Source: Dipylidium caninum
Lineage: Eukaryota; Platyhelminthes; Cestoda; Cyclophyllidea; Dipylidiidae
NCBI GenBank assembly: GCA_017562135.1
Contig: QEYB01001312.1
Location: forward strand, 1,488,001-1,552,000
Direction of reading: 5' to 3'
Length of the DNA: 64,000 bases
In this document: piece after piece, positions 24,468-36,283 of the stretch
Layout: every line of letters begins with the position of its first letter
How positions within the stretch are numbered: position 1 is the stretch's first letter
Made by a program: the position numbers and the translations under genes
The notes under the pieces: generated by a model
Told to the model about the DNA's origin: nothing
Seen by the model: the letters and a program-made list of their open reading frames with translations, nothing else
The model's database searches: none

Positions 24468-24548
24468 GCCAATCAGCGGCGATGTCAGTCGCTGTGTTAA
24501 CCTCATTTACGTCGTGTCCCAAATGGCTGTTTTCAAGGCCGCTGAGAG
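24468..24548. repeat. Diverged direct repeat, unit 2
   Basis: Second unit, about 338 bp to the right of unit 1 and in the same orientation, upstream of small heat shock gene copy 2. No coding content. Confidence 0.7.
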
Positions 24549-26088
24549 CCGTCAAACCATAACAGCACAAACAAAGCGCAGAATGTCAATAGACGCGCTG
24601 AAGGCATTTATTTCATCGGAGGCAAAATGCTTACCCTTCCTCGCGACATCCCCACATCCCTCCTCTCATCCCGAACTATTCCTTTTCTTCTTTATTTAAA
24701 ATCGTTTTCACACATCACAGTTCCTCATAAAACGTGTCCACTACATTTGCTAACACCATTTTGTGCAAACAAAAAAGCACTCTAAGCTGCACAGGCAGAG
24801 GCAAGCGCATGCGAAACAACGGCCACAAAGAGAAGGTGTGAGCAAATGGAAATGAGAGGTAATCAATTAGAGAAAGCGGAACAGACAACGCTACTCCCCT
24901 ATTTCCATTTTGGCAATGTAGTATCCATCTCCAAGGCTGTAATAGATTAAACTGACTTCCGTCCGGTACTGTTAGTTTCTACTGACATTTATAATGATCG
25001 GAAAAGCAGACTTTTTCGAACCAGATAGAGAAATAGTACCTCTGTGACTTCATAAGTCTTAAAAGTAAGCTGGTTTCTTAATTGCTTAAATAGCCGTATA
25101 AGTGCAACCATTTCACAACTTTTAGCGATTAATCAAGGTCGATCGAACAATGCTGGACGCGAAGTATCATTTATTAAATTTAGTTTTTGTGCTCCATCCC
25201 TTTTTCATTTAAATCTGAGTAGCTTTACCACATCTTTAGAAACAGAGACCTAATATTCCTCTAATTGTCGATACGCGCAGAGCTTGCAGTGTCACCCGAA
25301 TTCCGAAACGCAGGCTACTGTCTTGTACCTCCTTCTAGCTGTGAGAATTGATTCCGATGCGTATTAATGTTATAATGACTAAGTCTCGTATCTATATTCT
25401 GACATCAGTTAAGAACACAAAGGATTTTCTTACAAGGCTTATATATCATTTTTAGATTAAGATTTGTACATACTTAGGAAACCTTTTATACGACTCCGTC
25501 TGGAATTTTCGATGCCGGCGTGTAAACGATTCACGGCTCAGGTCCTGAACTCATTAGATGGTGTTGTTAAATTTTTAGTAGAACAGGGTTACTTTGAGGA
25601 CATGGGTTATTCCAGATATTACAACTGTGGCATTTAATAGCTCCTTAACTGCTCATTGCTACTGACGCCATCTTTTTATATATTGGCTTAACAAAACATT
25701 GGTCTCGATTCGTCCTCGGACAGCGTCTCTAGCTGATTTTGTGCAGCTTGCGTTACAAGGCGGTTGTGACACAGTCTTAGTCATGTCCAGGCCCCAGATT
25801 CTTGAAGACAGTTTGACCAGCAATTTTTTAAGACACAGGTTGTTGCAATGGGAGGTGATTGCATTAACCCAACCAATATAAAATCCGACTCCCTGCCCCT
25901 CTTGCTATGTAATTAAGTGTCTTCTGCGGTGGTTGAAGCTAAGTAAATTTATTTCAATTAAATGAGTTTTGTTATAATATCCTCAACGCGTTTAATAATA
26001 CGTTTTGGTTCGGAACCTGAATGGGCCAATTAGAAACGCAACCTGCTCAGGGCATTTAACCGTAGCGTACCTTGTTAGTTGCGTCCCG
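24549..26088. other. Intergenic region upstream of MCM2
   Basis: AT-rich DNA of about 1.5 kb between the direct repeat and the MCM2 start. A 60-codon open frame at 25699-25881 matches nothing I know. The right end should contain the MCM2 promoter, but no clear core element was picked out. Confidence 0.4.
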
Positions 26089-29000
26089 ATGTCGGTAAAA
26101 ATTCATTTCTTTTGACTTTATCGTCAGACTGACTCTTCATCACCTAGAAATCTTAACCCGGCTGACGGGTAATGGGTCTGAGGTAGAGGATCAACCGTTC
26201 GAGGACGAATCTGCTGCAATTCTTGGTGACGAAAATGAGGTTGAGGAAGAAACGGATGGAGAAGACCTTTTCCGTGATGACATGGAAAGAGATTATCGGT
26301 AAAAGTTAATTCTACTCCTCTATCTGTAGACCCATTCCCGAACTCGATGTCTACGAGCCTGAGGGCTTGGCCAGTTCAGATGAGTACTCCAGCATGTCAC
26401 CAACTGTTCGAGCTGAAGCTGAGCGTATGATGCTTGAACGTGATCGTGCCGAGGCATTAGCAACAGGAATTCTTCGGCGCGACTTAATCTCTGGTAATTC
26501 CATTATATTCCACCCATATGCTTCCTAGATCTGTATGGTATTGACGAAGATGAAGATGAGATCCCTGCTAGACGCCGTCGTCTTGCCGAACGCGTAGCTG
26601 CTGGTTTTGACATGGAACCTTCTGGTGACTTAGGGGAAGTTTTGGAGAGTATTGAAAATCTTGAGGATATGCATGGGATGAATGTCAATGAGTGGGTCCA
26701 ACAGCCGGCAACACGGCAGGAAATAAAAAACCGTTTCAAATCGTTTCTTCGCACCTTCCTTGACGAACATGGCACTAATGTTTATGCCGAACGTATTGTC
26801 CAAATGGCTCGTGAAAATAGGCAAAGCCTTTCTGTGGATTACCAACACTTGGCCGCAGCCGAACAAGTATTAGCATACTTCCTTCCCGAGGCACCTTTCC
26901 ATGTATTGGAGACTTTCAATGAAGGTGCTCTAGAAATAACTCTTGCTAGGTATCCTAGGTACGATAGGATAAGTAGTCATGTCAACGTCCGCATTGTCGA
27001 CCTCCCTTTAATCGAGGACCTGAGAAGTTTACGTCATCTTCATCTGAATCAACTTATTCGAACTAGCGGTGTTGTAACCAGTGCAACTAGTGTCATGCCA
27101 CAGCTCAGTGTAGTAATGTACAATTGTGTAAAGTGTGCTAGTGTCCTCGGTCCTTTTGTGCAAAACCAAATTTCAAATGAATCAAAGCCGAGTCTTTGTT
27201 CAGAGTGTCAGTCGACGGGACCCTTTGAAATTAATCTTGAAAAGGTATGAGTATTAATAACATCACTTCCCTTCAGACTGTTTACAAAAATTACCAAAGA
27301 ATAACCATCCAAGAGAGTCCTGGCAAAGTCCCTCCGGGTCGACTTCCACGCTCGAAGGACGCTCTTCTTATTGATGATTTGGTTGATAGCTGCAAACCTG
27401 GTGATGAAATAGTAGGGCCATTTTCTTTAAAACATTCTTAGGAACTTACTGGCATTTATACGAACAACTACAGTGGTTCATTGAATGTGCAAACGGGTTT
27501 CCCGGTCTTCTCTACGGTCATCCACGCTAATAACGTTATCCGAAAAGAAGACAAACTCGTTCGGGGTAGCCTGACAGATGAAGACGTGAAAACTATTGTT
27601 AAGTTGTCTCGTGATGAAAGAATCGCCGAGCGTATTTTTGCTTCCATCGCACCGAGCATCTATGGTCACGACGATATTAAGCGAGGCATTGCACTGGCCC
27701 TCTTTGGGGGAGAAGCCAAGAATCCAGGTGAGAAGCACAAGATTCGTGGTGACATTAACCTTCTTCTTTGCGGTGATCCTGGCACTGCAAAGTCCCAGTT
27801 TCTGAAATATGTGGAACAGCTTGCGCCTCGCTGTGTTTTCACCACCGGCCAGGGTGCCAGCGCTGTCGGCCTGACGGCCTATGTAACCCGAAATCCTATG
27901 TCAAAGGAGTGGACCCTTGAGGCTGGTGCTCTTGTCCTCTCTGACAAAGGCGTTTGTCTTATCGACGAGTTTGACAAAGTTAGTTTGGCACATTTCTTCA
28001 TAGACTAAATTTCTTCGCATAGATGAACGACCAAGATCGCACCTCCATTCACGAGGCTATGGAACAACAGAGTATTTCTATCAGTAAGGCGGGGATCGTG
28101 ACGAGTCTTCAGGCTCGATGCTCCGTAATTGCGGCTGCTAACCCGATCGGAGGACGCTACGATCCGAGTTTGACCTTTGCTGACAACGTAGATTTGAGCG
28201 AGCCCATACTGAGCCGTTTCGACGTGCTCTGTGTAGTGCGTGATACAGTGGACTCGGTGCAGGATGAAATGCTTGCTAAATTCGTGGTCGGCAGCCACAT
28301 GCGGCATCATCCAAACATGACTCCTGAGGAGTCGGAACATCTCGTATCCGAACTAGAGGGTTTGGGTGCGACAGCACGAAGTGGTGAAAACAATACGAGT
28401 AATCAAGAACCTCTATCACAGGTTTGTTATTCCACTCTATCTGAGCACGTTTCAGTGCCTCCATGTCTTTTTGTTTGTCTAGTGTGGTAGCAATTCGTAT
28501 GAGATTTGGGAGACACGAGTTTAAACTAATATCCTATCATTAACATTCGCCTCATTCCTATGATATCTGTCTGATTACCTCAGTCACTTCCCAAGTTTAT
28601 TCAATTGACTTTTATGATTATGATGTTTTCTTGGCTTCAGTAGCGACTCGTCCATATATTTTTCCTGCGGTGTTTAATTTCATTCTGATTCGAGCTGCCT
28701 ATCTAACTACTTTGTAAAATACGTTTCCTGAGACACGAACTATGCTCTAACCCTAGTTCCAGTTATGAACTTTAATGTTATTGGCAATCCTGATTCCTCT
28801 CACTTCATGAGCCCTTGCGAATGGTTCGGCTTATGCCTAACCGAAAATTCCAACTCTGTTAGTAGCTGTTGTGTTAGGGCTCAGGATCGCAAGGGCCTAT
28901 TAGTCTCCTTTTGTGACCTTAGGCTTTTGAAGCCTCTACTCTACATTTATAGGCATTATCACCGATTACGTTCACTTTCCTATATAGGCTACGTGCCGTA

Positions 29001-30229
29001 AGCCTGAAGATGCGTTGAATGCCAATGCGGCGGGAAATAAAAATGACATGAGTGACACGATTGGGGGTTCCATATTCCTGACATTAGCCTAAGTAGTAGT
29101 GTGGATGAAGGGGAGAAGGAGCTACGACGTCGCGATAAATTTTGCACTTATATACGTTTCAGGACCTGTTGAAGAAGTACATAATTTATGCAAAGGATCG
29201 GGTGCACCCGAAGCTCAATCAAATGGATCAGGACAAGGTGGCGAAGGCGTACGCCGAGTTGCGTCGTGAATCAATGGCCACAGGCAGCATTCCCATCACT
29301 GTACGTCATATCGAGTCTGTGGTCCGTCTCTCTGAGGCCCATGCGCGCATACACCTTCGCGAATATGTGAATGAAGACGATGTCAACATGGCTCTTCGTA
29401 TGGTCCTTGAGTCGTTTGTGTCTACGCAAAAATATGGCATCATGAAAACTATGCGCCAGGTTAGTCCCCTTTCACACTTCGGGTCGAAACCCTTTTTCGC
29501 GGCCGCACTTCATGCTTCTCTGACGCCTTTGCCTACATTTAAAGTGATCGTTTTTTAGTTTTAACTAGGGAGGTCGTCAAAACAGTACTACATTATGATC
29601 CCGAAGCTTAGTTATTTTCATTCGGGTTTTTTTATGAAATACTGTGTCAGTTAATTCGGTGAACGTAGCGAAGTTCACTGAGAAATGGCTTTTCAAACCA
29701 TCGCAAGTAGATTCGTATTCCCCACATCCGCACATGAATTTACTATCTTGATAAATGTTGGAACGATGACGGATTGCTCGATAAGACTAAACTTTAGGAT
29801 GTTTATGTCTATTTATCAAAATGGTACAAAAGAATGTGGACTTTTTTCAACTTGGAGTCAAATCTAGTCTTCTGGTCTATGACTCCTTGCTGAGCCAGGT
29901 AGTGGTTATATTGTTTTTCTTTGTAGAAATTTTCGCGTTTCTTGAGCTACCGGCGGGACAACGAAGAGTTGCTGCTCTTTTTGCTGAAGCAGTTGGTGCA
30001 CGAGCACTCGGCATTCGAACGCTCGCGTCACTTGGCTGCGTCTGCAACGGAAGTAACAGAAGGGGAAGAATTGTCGTCGCTGCAAGTGGAAGTGCCTGAG
30101 TACGAGTTCGTCGAACGTGCCCGTCAAGTTAACATACTTTCGGTCCGTGCCTTTCTGAATAGTGAACTTTTCACAGCCCACCGCTTCACTTACGACGCCG
30201 AGCGCAAAATGATCATTCATCGCATTTAG
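26089..30229 (+). CDS. MCM2: DNA replication licensing factor MCM2
   Basis: MCM2 is one of six AAA+ subunits of the MCM2-7 replicative helicase. Nine coding exons fit: 26089-26094, 26128-26298, 26330-26493, 26529-27244, 27277-27411, 27442-27978, 28023-28421, 29163-29459 and 29927-30229. Six introns are only 30-44 bp. The order of parts is: acidic N terminus ([27 protein letters not shown]); N-terminal domain with a C4 zinc finger near residues 311-336 (YNCVKC ... LCSECQ); AAA+ core with Walker [10 protein letters not shown] near 508, Walker [12 protein letters not shown] near 570 and arginine finger LSRFD near 640; C-terminal [18 protein letters not shown] and winged-helix part ending MIIHRI. 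The exons sum to 2728 bp, one more than a multiple of three. The extra base lies in exon 2 at the GGG of 26167-26169: the frame from ATGTCG reads [13 protein letters not shown] and then stops, while the remainder is in the +1 frame. With one G fewer, the protein is 908 residues (human 904). Confidence 0.93.
28811..28896. repeat. Inverted repeat in a long MCM2 intron
   Basis: GCCCTTGCGA at 28811-28820 is matched by its exact reverse complement at 28887-28896. A smaller hairpin (TTCGG...CCGAA) lies inside, and AGGCTT-TTG-AAGCCT lies just after. They occupy the 741-bp intron, unusually long for this gene. Confidence 0.5.
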
Positions 30230-30534
30230 GTCCGTGGTCCTGCTTTTAACCATACCTTTCTACCTCTTACGGACGTTGTAGCGGTGGTGAGCTGTGCAAT
30301 TTCTGTTCAGTTGCTCTCCTGCTCACAGATTGCACTACCCATCGCCCTTACAATTCCCGAAAAACGCCGAATAACCCCTGACATCACCTTATTTTTCGGT
30401 GTTATTTCAAGATTTCTTTATCTTTTTTAGGTGTCCTTGGTGCGTAGCCTGACTTTGATCTTAAAGATCCAGAGAACCAATAGTTTTGTACTCGGTTTTA
30501 TGTATTGTGTCGTTCCCCCTTTTATTGGAGGTTC

Positions 30535-30540
30535 AATAAA
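30535..30540 (+). terminator. Polyadenylation signal of MCM2
   Basis: AATAAA about 305 bp after the stop codon, followed by a T-rich stretch. This is the best 3' end signal for MCM2. Confidence 0.65.
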
Positions 30541-33500
30541 TATCCTCGTTTTCTAATTTTGGTATCGCTTTGTTTCTCCTCAAACCTCTATATGTATACT
30601 ACTTAAACTGATAGAGTAGGTGATGATGCGGCAACGTGTCCGGTTGTAAGTGTATGTTGTCGAAGATACGGGGTGTCTCCCCGTTTCGTTTCACACGCCC
30701 TGTACTCGATGTCTGTTCAACGGCAGTGAGCTTTAAGGCAGCCATGCGGAGATGGAGCCGGATAAGCGCGCACCACCTCTCGGAGCGCCGACACTTATTC
30801 TGCTTAGAGCATTGCACCAGGTGATAATTTGTTTTCGCGCCCGGTTTTGTCCCTGTGGGCATGTTGGTGTTGTCGTTTCTCTATAATATCGGTGCTGGTC
30901 GTGACATGGTTTTATGATCATTCACTATTCCTGTCTACTTAAATTCTTGTAGCGAGTCGAGTTGAAGTAATATTTTATTCAAGTGGAATAGCGAAGACAG
31001 TCATTTCTCTGTACGATCTCAGTGTGCGAAAACGGAGAGAGTTAAGGTTGGCTATAGACCATCACGGGGGATGCTTGTCGTAGCCTGAGGTGGGATTTGC
31101 AGTTCCCATTGGGGCCGTATCGACTTTCGAGAAAAATCCTAAAATTATGCTTGGGCGTTTTTGCACAGTGTGATATCGTCGGTTTGTTATCAGCCCTGGA
31201 CTGCAAAATTAGACGTAACCGCTCTAAAGCTTTATTAACTGGCCACAATTCCAAATTCGTATTCACCGCCCAGGGCCAGGAGATTGTTTTAGGTCCAGGT
31301 TGGGTTTGTGGTCATTTGACAAACGCATCGTAGTAGTTCCACTTAAAAAATAGACTGGCCTTATTTTCGGGCCACTCATTTTGACCAGGTTAAATTACTG
31401 CCCAGGCCGCACGTGTAAGGTTGTTCTACTATGGATAATAGCGACGCCACCTGGGAGATCCTAAGCGCACATGGCAGGTGAGGCGCTGGGAAACCGAATG
31501 CGCAATTGGTGCGAGGAAGTGAACAACAGTTGCGGTGAATTTGTTGCGTCCTTATCTGATGTCGCTTTGATTCTCGTGCCCTCGTCCCACAGAGTCTAAT
31601 GGGATGCAGCCTCGGACCCTTTCGGTCAGTCTGTCCGCACCATTTACGTGCCATGCGTTGGCACTTGACGTGCTGAAACACCGACATACTCCGTTTTGTC
31701 GCTCTCTGCCCGATTGTACATTAACACACAGCATGTTCCCTCAAATGATCCGGTACTGCCTCAGGCTGAGAAACGAGTAGACCCTGAAATCAACCGCGGG
31801 CCGAGACGTGTCGCCACGAGCCGGGCCGAGCCGAGTCGCCCCCGCTTGCTGGTGATGTTGGGGGACCCCACTGGAACGGCGCTCGGGTGCCACAGGCGCT
31901 TTCGACATCCCGCATCCCAGGCCGCGAGCTGGTAGTGCGGAGCCTCTTAGACCCACCTCCAGGCCTGTGGAGTAATATATTTTAAGGAGTAAACTTTTGG
32001 TCACCTCTGCCTGATGTCTGCCATTCATGGTGAAGAGAAAATACGAGGATTCCGGGGAGAACGAGGAACACAGGTGTGGTATGAATGTCGGGATCAACAG
32101 AACCTCAAGGTTGGGCAGTCGGACTGTGCTGATTCGACCTCTGACCTTATTTGTCAAGTAAGTGTTATCCGACTAAAAAGGAAGGAGCATAGTGGCGATA
32201 GGTCGAGAGGATGTCCCTCGTTAGGCCGTTTATTTCGCGTCATCCTAAAAAGGGCGTGCGAGCTTTGAACCAGTGCTCATCTGCCAAGTCTGCTCGGCGA
32301 GCAGGAAGCGCTCCCTCAGGAATATCGTCCAGGCGTACGCAGTCCTCCCTCCCCACCGAAAGAGCCAACGGGGGACACACGAGGCGCTGGCAGGCCGGAG
32401 AATTTTCTCGAATGGCAACCAGGCTGCCAAAGTGCAGTCCGGAGGCTGCGCGTGTCGCGACAACGCTGCCAGATATCCCAGTTTTATGAGCCCGTGGGAG
32501 GAAGTTGTCCTCCGCTGGATTCATGCGGCTTGTGACACCACAGGAAGGCAACTCGAAGGCTCCTGGATATGGACCGTCACCACAAGACCACTTGGCGACA
32601 GAGCAACTGCCAAGGGGAGTCAAAACAGTGTTCTGGCTGAGATCTTACACGGAGTGACATTACAATTCACATTGCTCAGTGTTTCGAGTTGTTGACATTC
32701 CATTGAAGCGGATCCCCGAAACGCAATATGTTCCTTTCGTGGCGCTCCCATAAAGCACCGCCCCGAGGCTGCCGATCCTAGCGATGTGTCCGCACAGGCG
32801 GTGCCCTGTTCGAATGGAAAGGCGCTCATAACTCCTTGTTCAGACTGCTTCTTATTCAATGTCCTGCCTCAGAACGAAGGAGTTGCGGACTTTTATGCCG
32901 CGGGAGCAACCTGAACAGCAGATGAATTAGCAAAAGGAGAGGGGAAAGGTAGTTGCTTCTTCTTATTCATCCCAAACTGGGGAGGCATGAGGAGGAAAGT
33001 GTGTCGGCAATGGGGGCGACATTTCCATGTGCCGACGATCCACCCCACACACCCACACGAGAATTCGGCCGCGGAGGGGCCGCGGGGTCGCGCGTTCGAG
33101 CGGAGTATTTCCTTCGCGTCGACCTTTAGCTGCGGAGCAGGGCGTTTCTTCAAGTCCCCTCACCTGAAAGGTGCTGTGGAGCGTTGATTGGAGTTCCGCA
33201 GACAACCGCGCACTACAGCATGTCTCCGTGCACTGCTTCAGCGACATCAGTCGATGTTTGGAGGGAGATGGTTAATGGAGGCGGATGCGGCCTCCTCCAT
33301 CGGTTCGGTTGCTTTGAAGTAGGTCCGTCGGAAGCAGTGAAAGCATTTAGTGAAGATCTTGCGCTGTCGCAAAGAAAGTGTGGCATAGTTTTGACGACGC
33401 TGTATTCACGCGTCACTTGTCAGGTGGAGTCGAGCTCAGGCAGACGCGTCTAGCCGCCTGACCACAACGAGCGGCGGTCGAGACGACGGGACTCGCAGAG

Positions 33501-36260
33501 GCTGCGACAAGTGCCGCCCACTGGTGGTTTCGCTGCTTCCGTCACCAGCTCGGAGCTGAAGCGAACGCGTTCGGCAGAGCGACTTGCGTCCTCCCTGTCT
33601 TTTGCATTGGGCCAACGATGAGGCAAACTTTGGAGTTTGGAGTCGACTCCATGCAGTGTCCCCGGCCATGCTAACGAGACTTTGAGCTTTCACTTCTCCA
33701 TTGCCTAAAAGTGCTGGCGGTGTTCACTCGCCCACTTCCGTCGAACAGAGGCACTGGCAGCGCCTCCACAGCGACCGGCACGAGTGCGTGTTTGGGAGCA
33801 GAGCGGGCAGCCGCCTCTCCGGGAGACACGACAGATCGCAGACGGGCGATGTTGGTTGCGTCGGTTTAACTCCTAAAAATGCCGAAGATGGCTTGGCCAA
33901 TGACGACGACGGTCGAATGCCAACGAAGAAAGCGCCTTTTTGGTACCGCGAGTAACAAACGGAATTGCGCAACTCCCCTCTTTCTCCATTTTCTCGGGGG
34001 AGAAACAAGTCGGGACGGTGTCCGAGAGTTGGTCTTTCCTTTCCCCTCATCTGTTCACTTGTCATGACCGTGGGCACGGACATGCCAGTCATCGAAGGTC
34101 CCAGCAGAGCTTGGAGCTTTTGTTCAGTGGAGAAAAGACGTTGTCCACCTTCCACCACGGAGTAGGGCGATGGCGGGGCGAGACAACGTCCGATGGTGAG
34201 GCCTAAGAGGTTGAAGGTGCAAATGGAGTGTGCTCTGCTGCAAGTTGTCCACAGGCGGTGAGGTGGCGCCGCTCCCGCCGGTGCACCGACGCTCGGTGGA
34301 TGGGCGAAACCGCAACGCAAGCAACAGTTTTGCCTTTTGGGGGAGGAGGTTTATCTCCACACACACGCACACATGCACGCACCGTTCTTCTTTTCCGACT
34401 TTTGGTGCTGACTTCAAAAAAAACAACTTGAAAGCCACTTGTGAGGGTATAACAGAAGGCGTCTACCCAATTTGAGGTGGGAATTGGGGACAACGCGAGC
34501 GCACATCGCCCAGCTCGCCGGTGGTTCGATTGCAACTGCCAATCTCTGCCCCGTAGTCTGCACATCGTAGACTGTCGGCTCCGATGAAATGCGCGAAGGC
34601 TTCCACGCATCCGCTTGGACAGCCACTGAGAATGCGTCCGCACACTGTGGATCTTCCATTCATTCTCCACCTCCTCCTCCTCCTCCTCTTCCTTTCTCGG
34701 TTGCTCTTTCTCTCTCTCTCTATCTCTCTCCTCTCCAAATCGCACATTCTCCTTTATTGTGAGGTCGAGAGGAGGGGAGAAGAGAGTGAGTGAAGGAAAT
34801 TGAGCAAACGAGAGATAATCGCGTTGCGATAACGACGTGACGGTCGCTCGGATGTGCATCTTCCGCTCTTCGTTCACTGTAAGGAAAAGTGGAACTTTCC
34901 TTGAACGACTTGTTCAAATATCCGCACTTCCAGGAAAACAGTGGCCTCGTGAATGGGGTAGCAGTTCCATCGACAGCGATGGCGCGGAGTATGAAGTCGC
35001 TCCTCGGGCGCCTGCCTGTTGGCTCAAATCCCCAATCCGCCAGTTGGTGGCTCACCACTTTCATCGTGTTGCCCGCCACTGGAGCACACTCTGCGGCAAC
35101 CGGGATGCACGGGATGTGGCCGGAGGAAGCTCTCGGCGGACGACTGTCAACGCGGGAGTGGAGGGGCCTTCTGGATAGCGGGGACACGAAAGCCGGCAAA
35201 ACAGTTCCCCTTCCGCCTTCGGCAGGGGCGAGAGGAGCGCAGGATGAAAAAGCGCGATGGCGCCAAGAACTCTCTGCTCCAAGTCTCGGAGGCGATAGCT
35301 CCTTTGCCCTCAGCAGTCGTGTGCTAATCAGATGAGCGTTTACCGACGAGTCGTCCGGCCGAACGCTGGGCGGTGTCACCTGGCAACCTTTAACGGCGCT
35401 ACGCCGGAGAGAAGTAAAACGTAAAAGTGTCCAAATCTCTGGGACGAAAAGAGAGGTCGAAGGGGAATAATCGCCCAACCCGCAAAATGGCGTCGCGGAA
35501 GACGGGCGGAGAGGGCGGCCGCGGCAACGGCTCAGGCTCCCGGTCGCGGCGCCTTCTTCCAGCCTCGGTCTGAGAACGCCTTTGTGGTGGTCGAGGCTGG
35601 CCATGAACCAGACCGCGCATGGGCCCCGAGAAGCACGACGGTTGGATAAAGTCGTTCAACTGGCACAATCTGTAAGGAGGGCGTCTTAAACGCGGTTGAT
35701 GCGTGTGGTGAATGTTCGTAGAAGCCTCTGACTTCTTCCTCTGCAGTCCTGCTGGCCTACTCGGCCGAACTCATCGCGTGTAGGCGCTGTCACCGGCGCT
35801 CGCAGCGTTCTTCCCTTCGCGGTGCTTATCCTACGAGGCCACTTTTACTTCTTCTTCCATTCCGGCTTCCAACTATACTCGTCCGGATGAATTGAAGATA
35901 CCATCGGCATCCTTTGCGCGGAACGGCCTGTCATTTCGGTTTCCCTCTCCTTGGTCACATAAAGGAGCTGATGTGGTTTAGTTCCGCAGCGATTGAAAAG
36001 CCGGTAACTTCGTTCGACGCACTGCCTCACGAGGGGCTCCACGCCAAGGGCGCTGCTCGCCTTGGCGGAGCGCGAGCCCCGCCGCCTTCGAGAACTCCAC
36101 GCCCGGCGGCGATGGCTGGTGGCTCGCGAGCGCCTCCTTCAACGGCAGGAGCGAGTCAATGGACCGCGACGTGGATATCTTTGTGGTAAGGGATAAAGCT
36201 CCGCCGAACCTTTGAATTTGCACTGGGCTAGCAGACCAGGCTGGCAACGCTGACGATGGC
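30541..36260. other. Start of the GC-rich, gene-poor region
   Basis: After the MCM2 3' end the DNA changes, from about 31.5 kb, to GC- and CpG-rich sequence. Open frames of 100-290 codons occur on both strands (for example minus 34720-35604). They overlap one another, are rich in Arg, Ser and Pro, and match no family known to me. I treat them as by-products of high GC. A CT-rich microsatellite at 34669-34736 explains the Glu-rich frame in that area. Confidence 0.4.
34669..34736. repeat. CTC / CT microsatellite
   Basis: CTCCTC units followed by TCTCTC runs. It generates a false Glu/Arg-rich frame on the minus strand. Confidence 0.75.
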
Positions 36261-36283
36261 GTTGTTGTTGTTGTTGTTGTTGT
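36261..36283. repeat. GTT trinucleotide microsatellite
   Basis: Seven to eight perfect GTT units. Confidence 0.85.

Noticed and set aside
26169..26186. 18-nt GT...AG segment in MCM2 exon 2 read as an intron
   Set aside because: Its length is a multiple of three, so removing it does not restore the frame, and 18 nt is too short for an animal spliceosomal intron. One surplus G explains the frame better.
34720..35604. 294-codon minus-strand open frame, the longest in the GC-rich part
   Set aside because: It overlaps several plus-strand frames of similar length, has Arg/Ser/Pro-heavy composition and no motif. High GC lowers stop-codon frequency and explains it.
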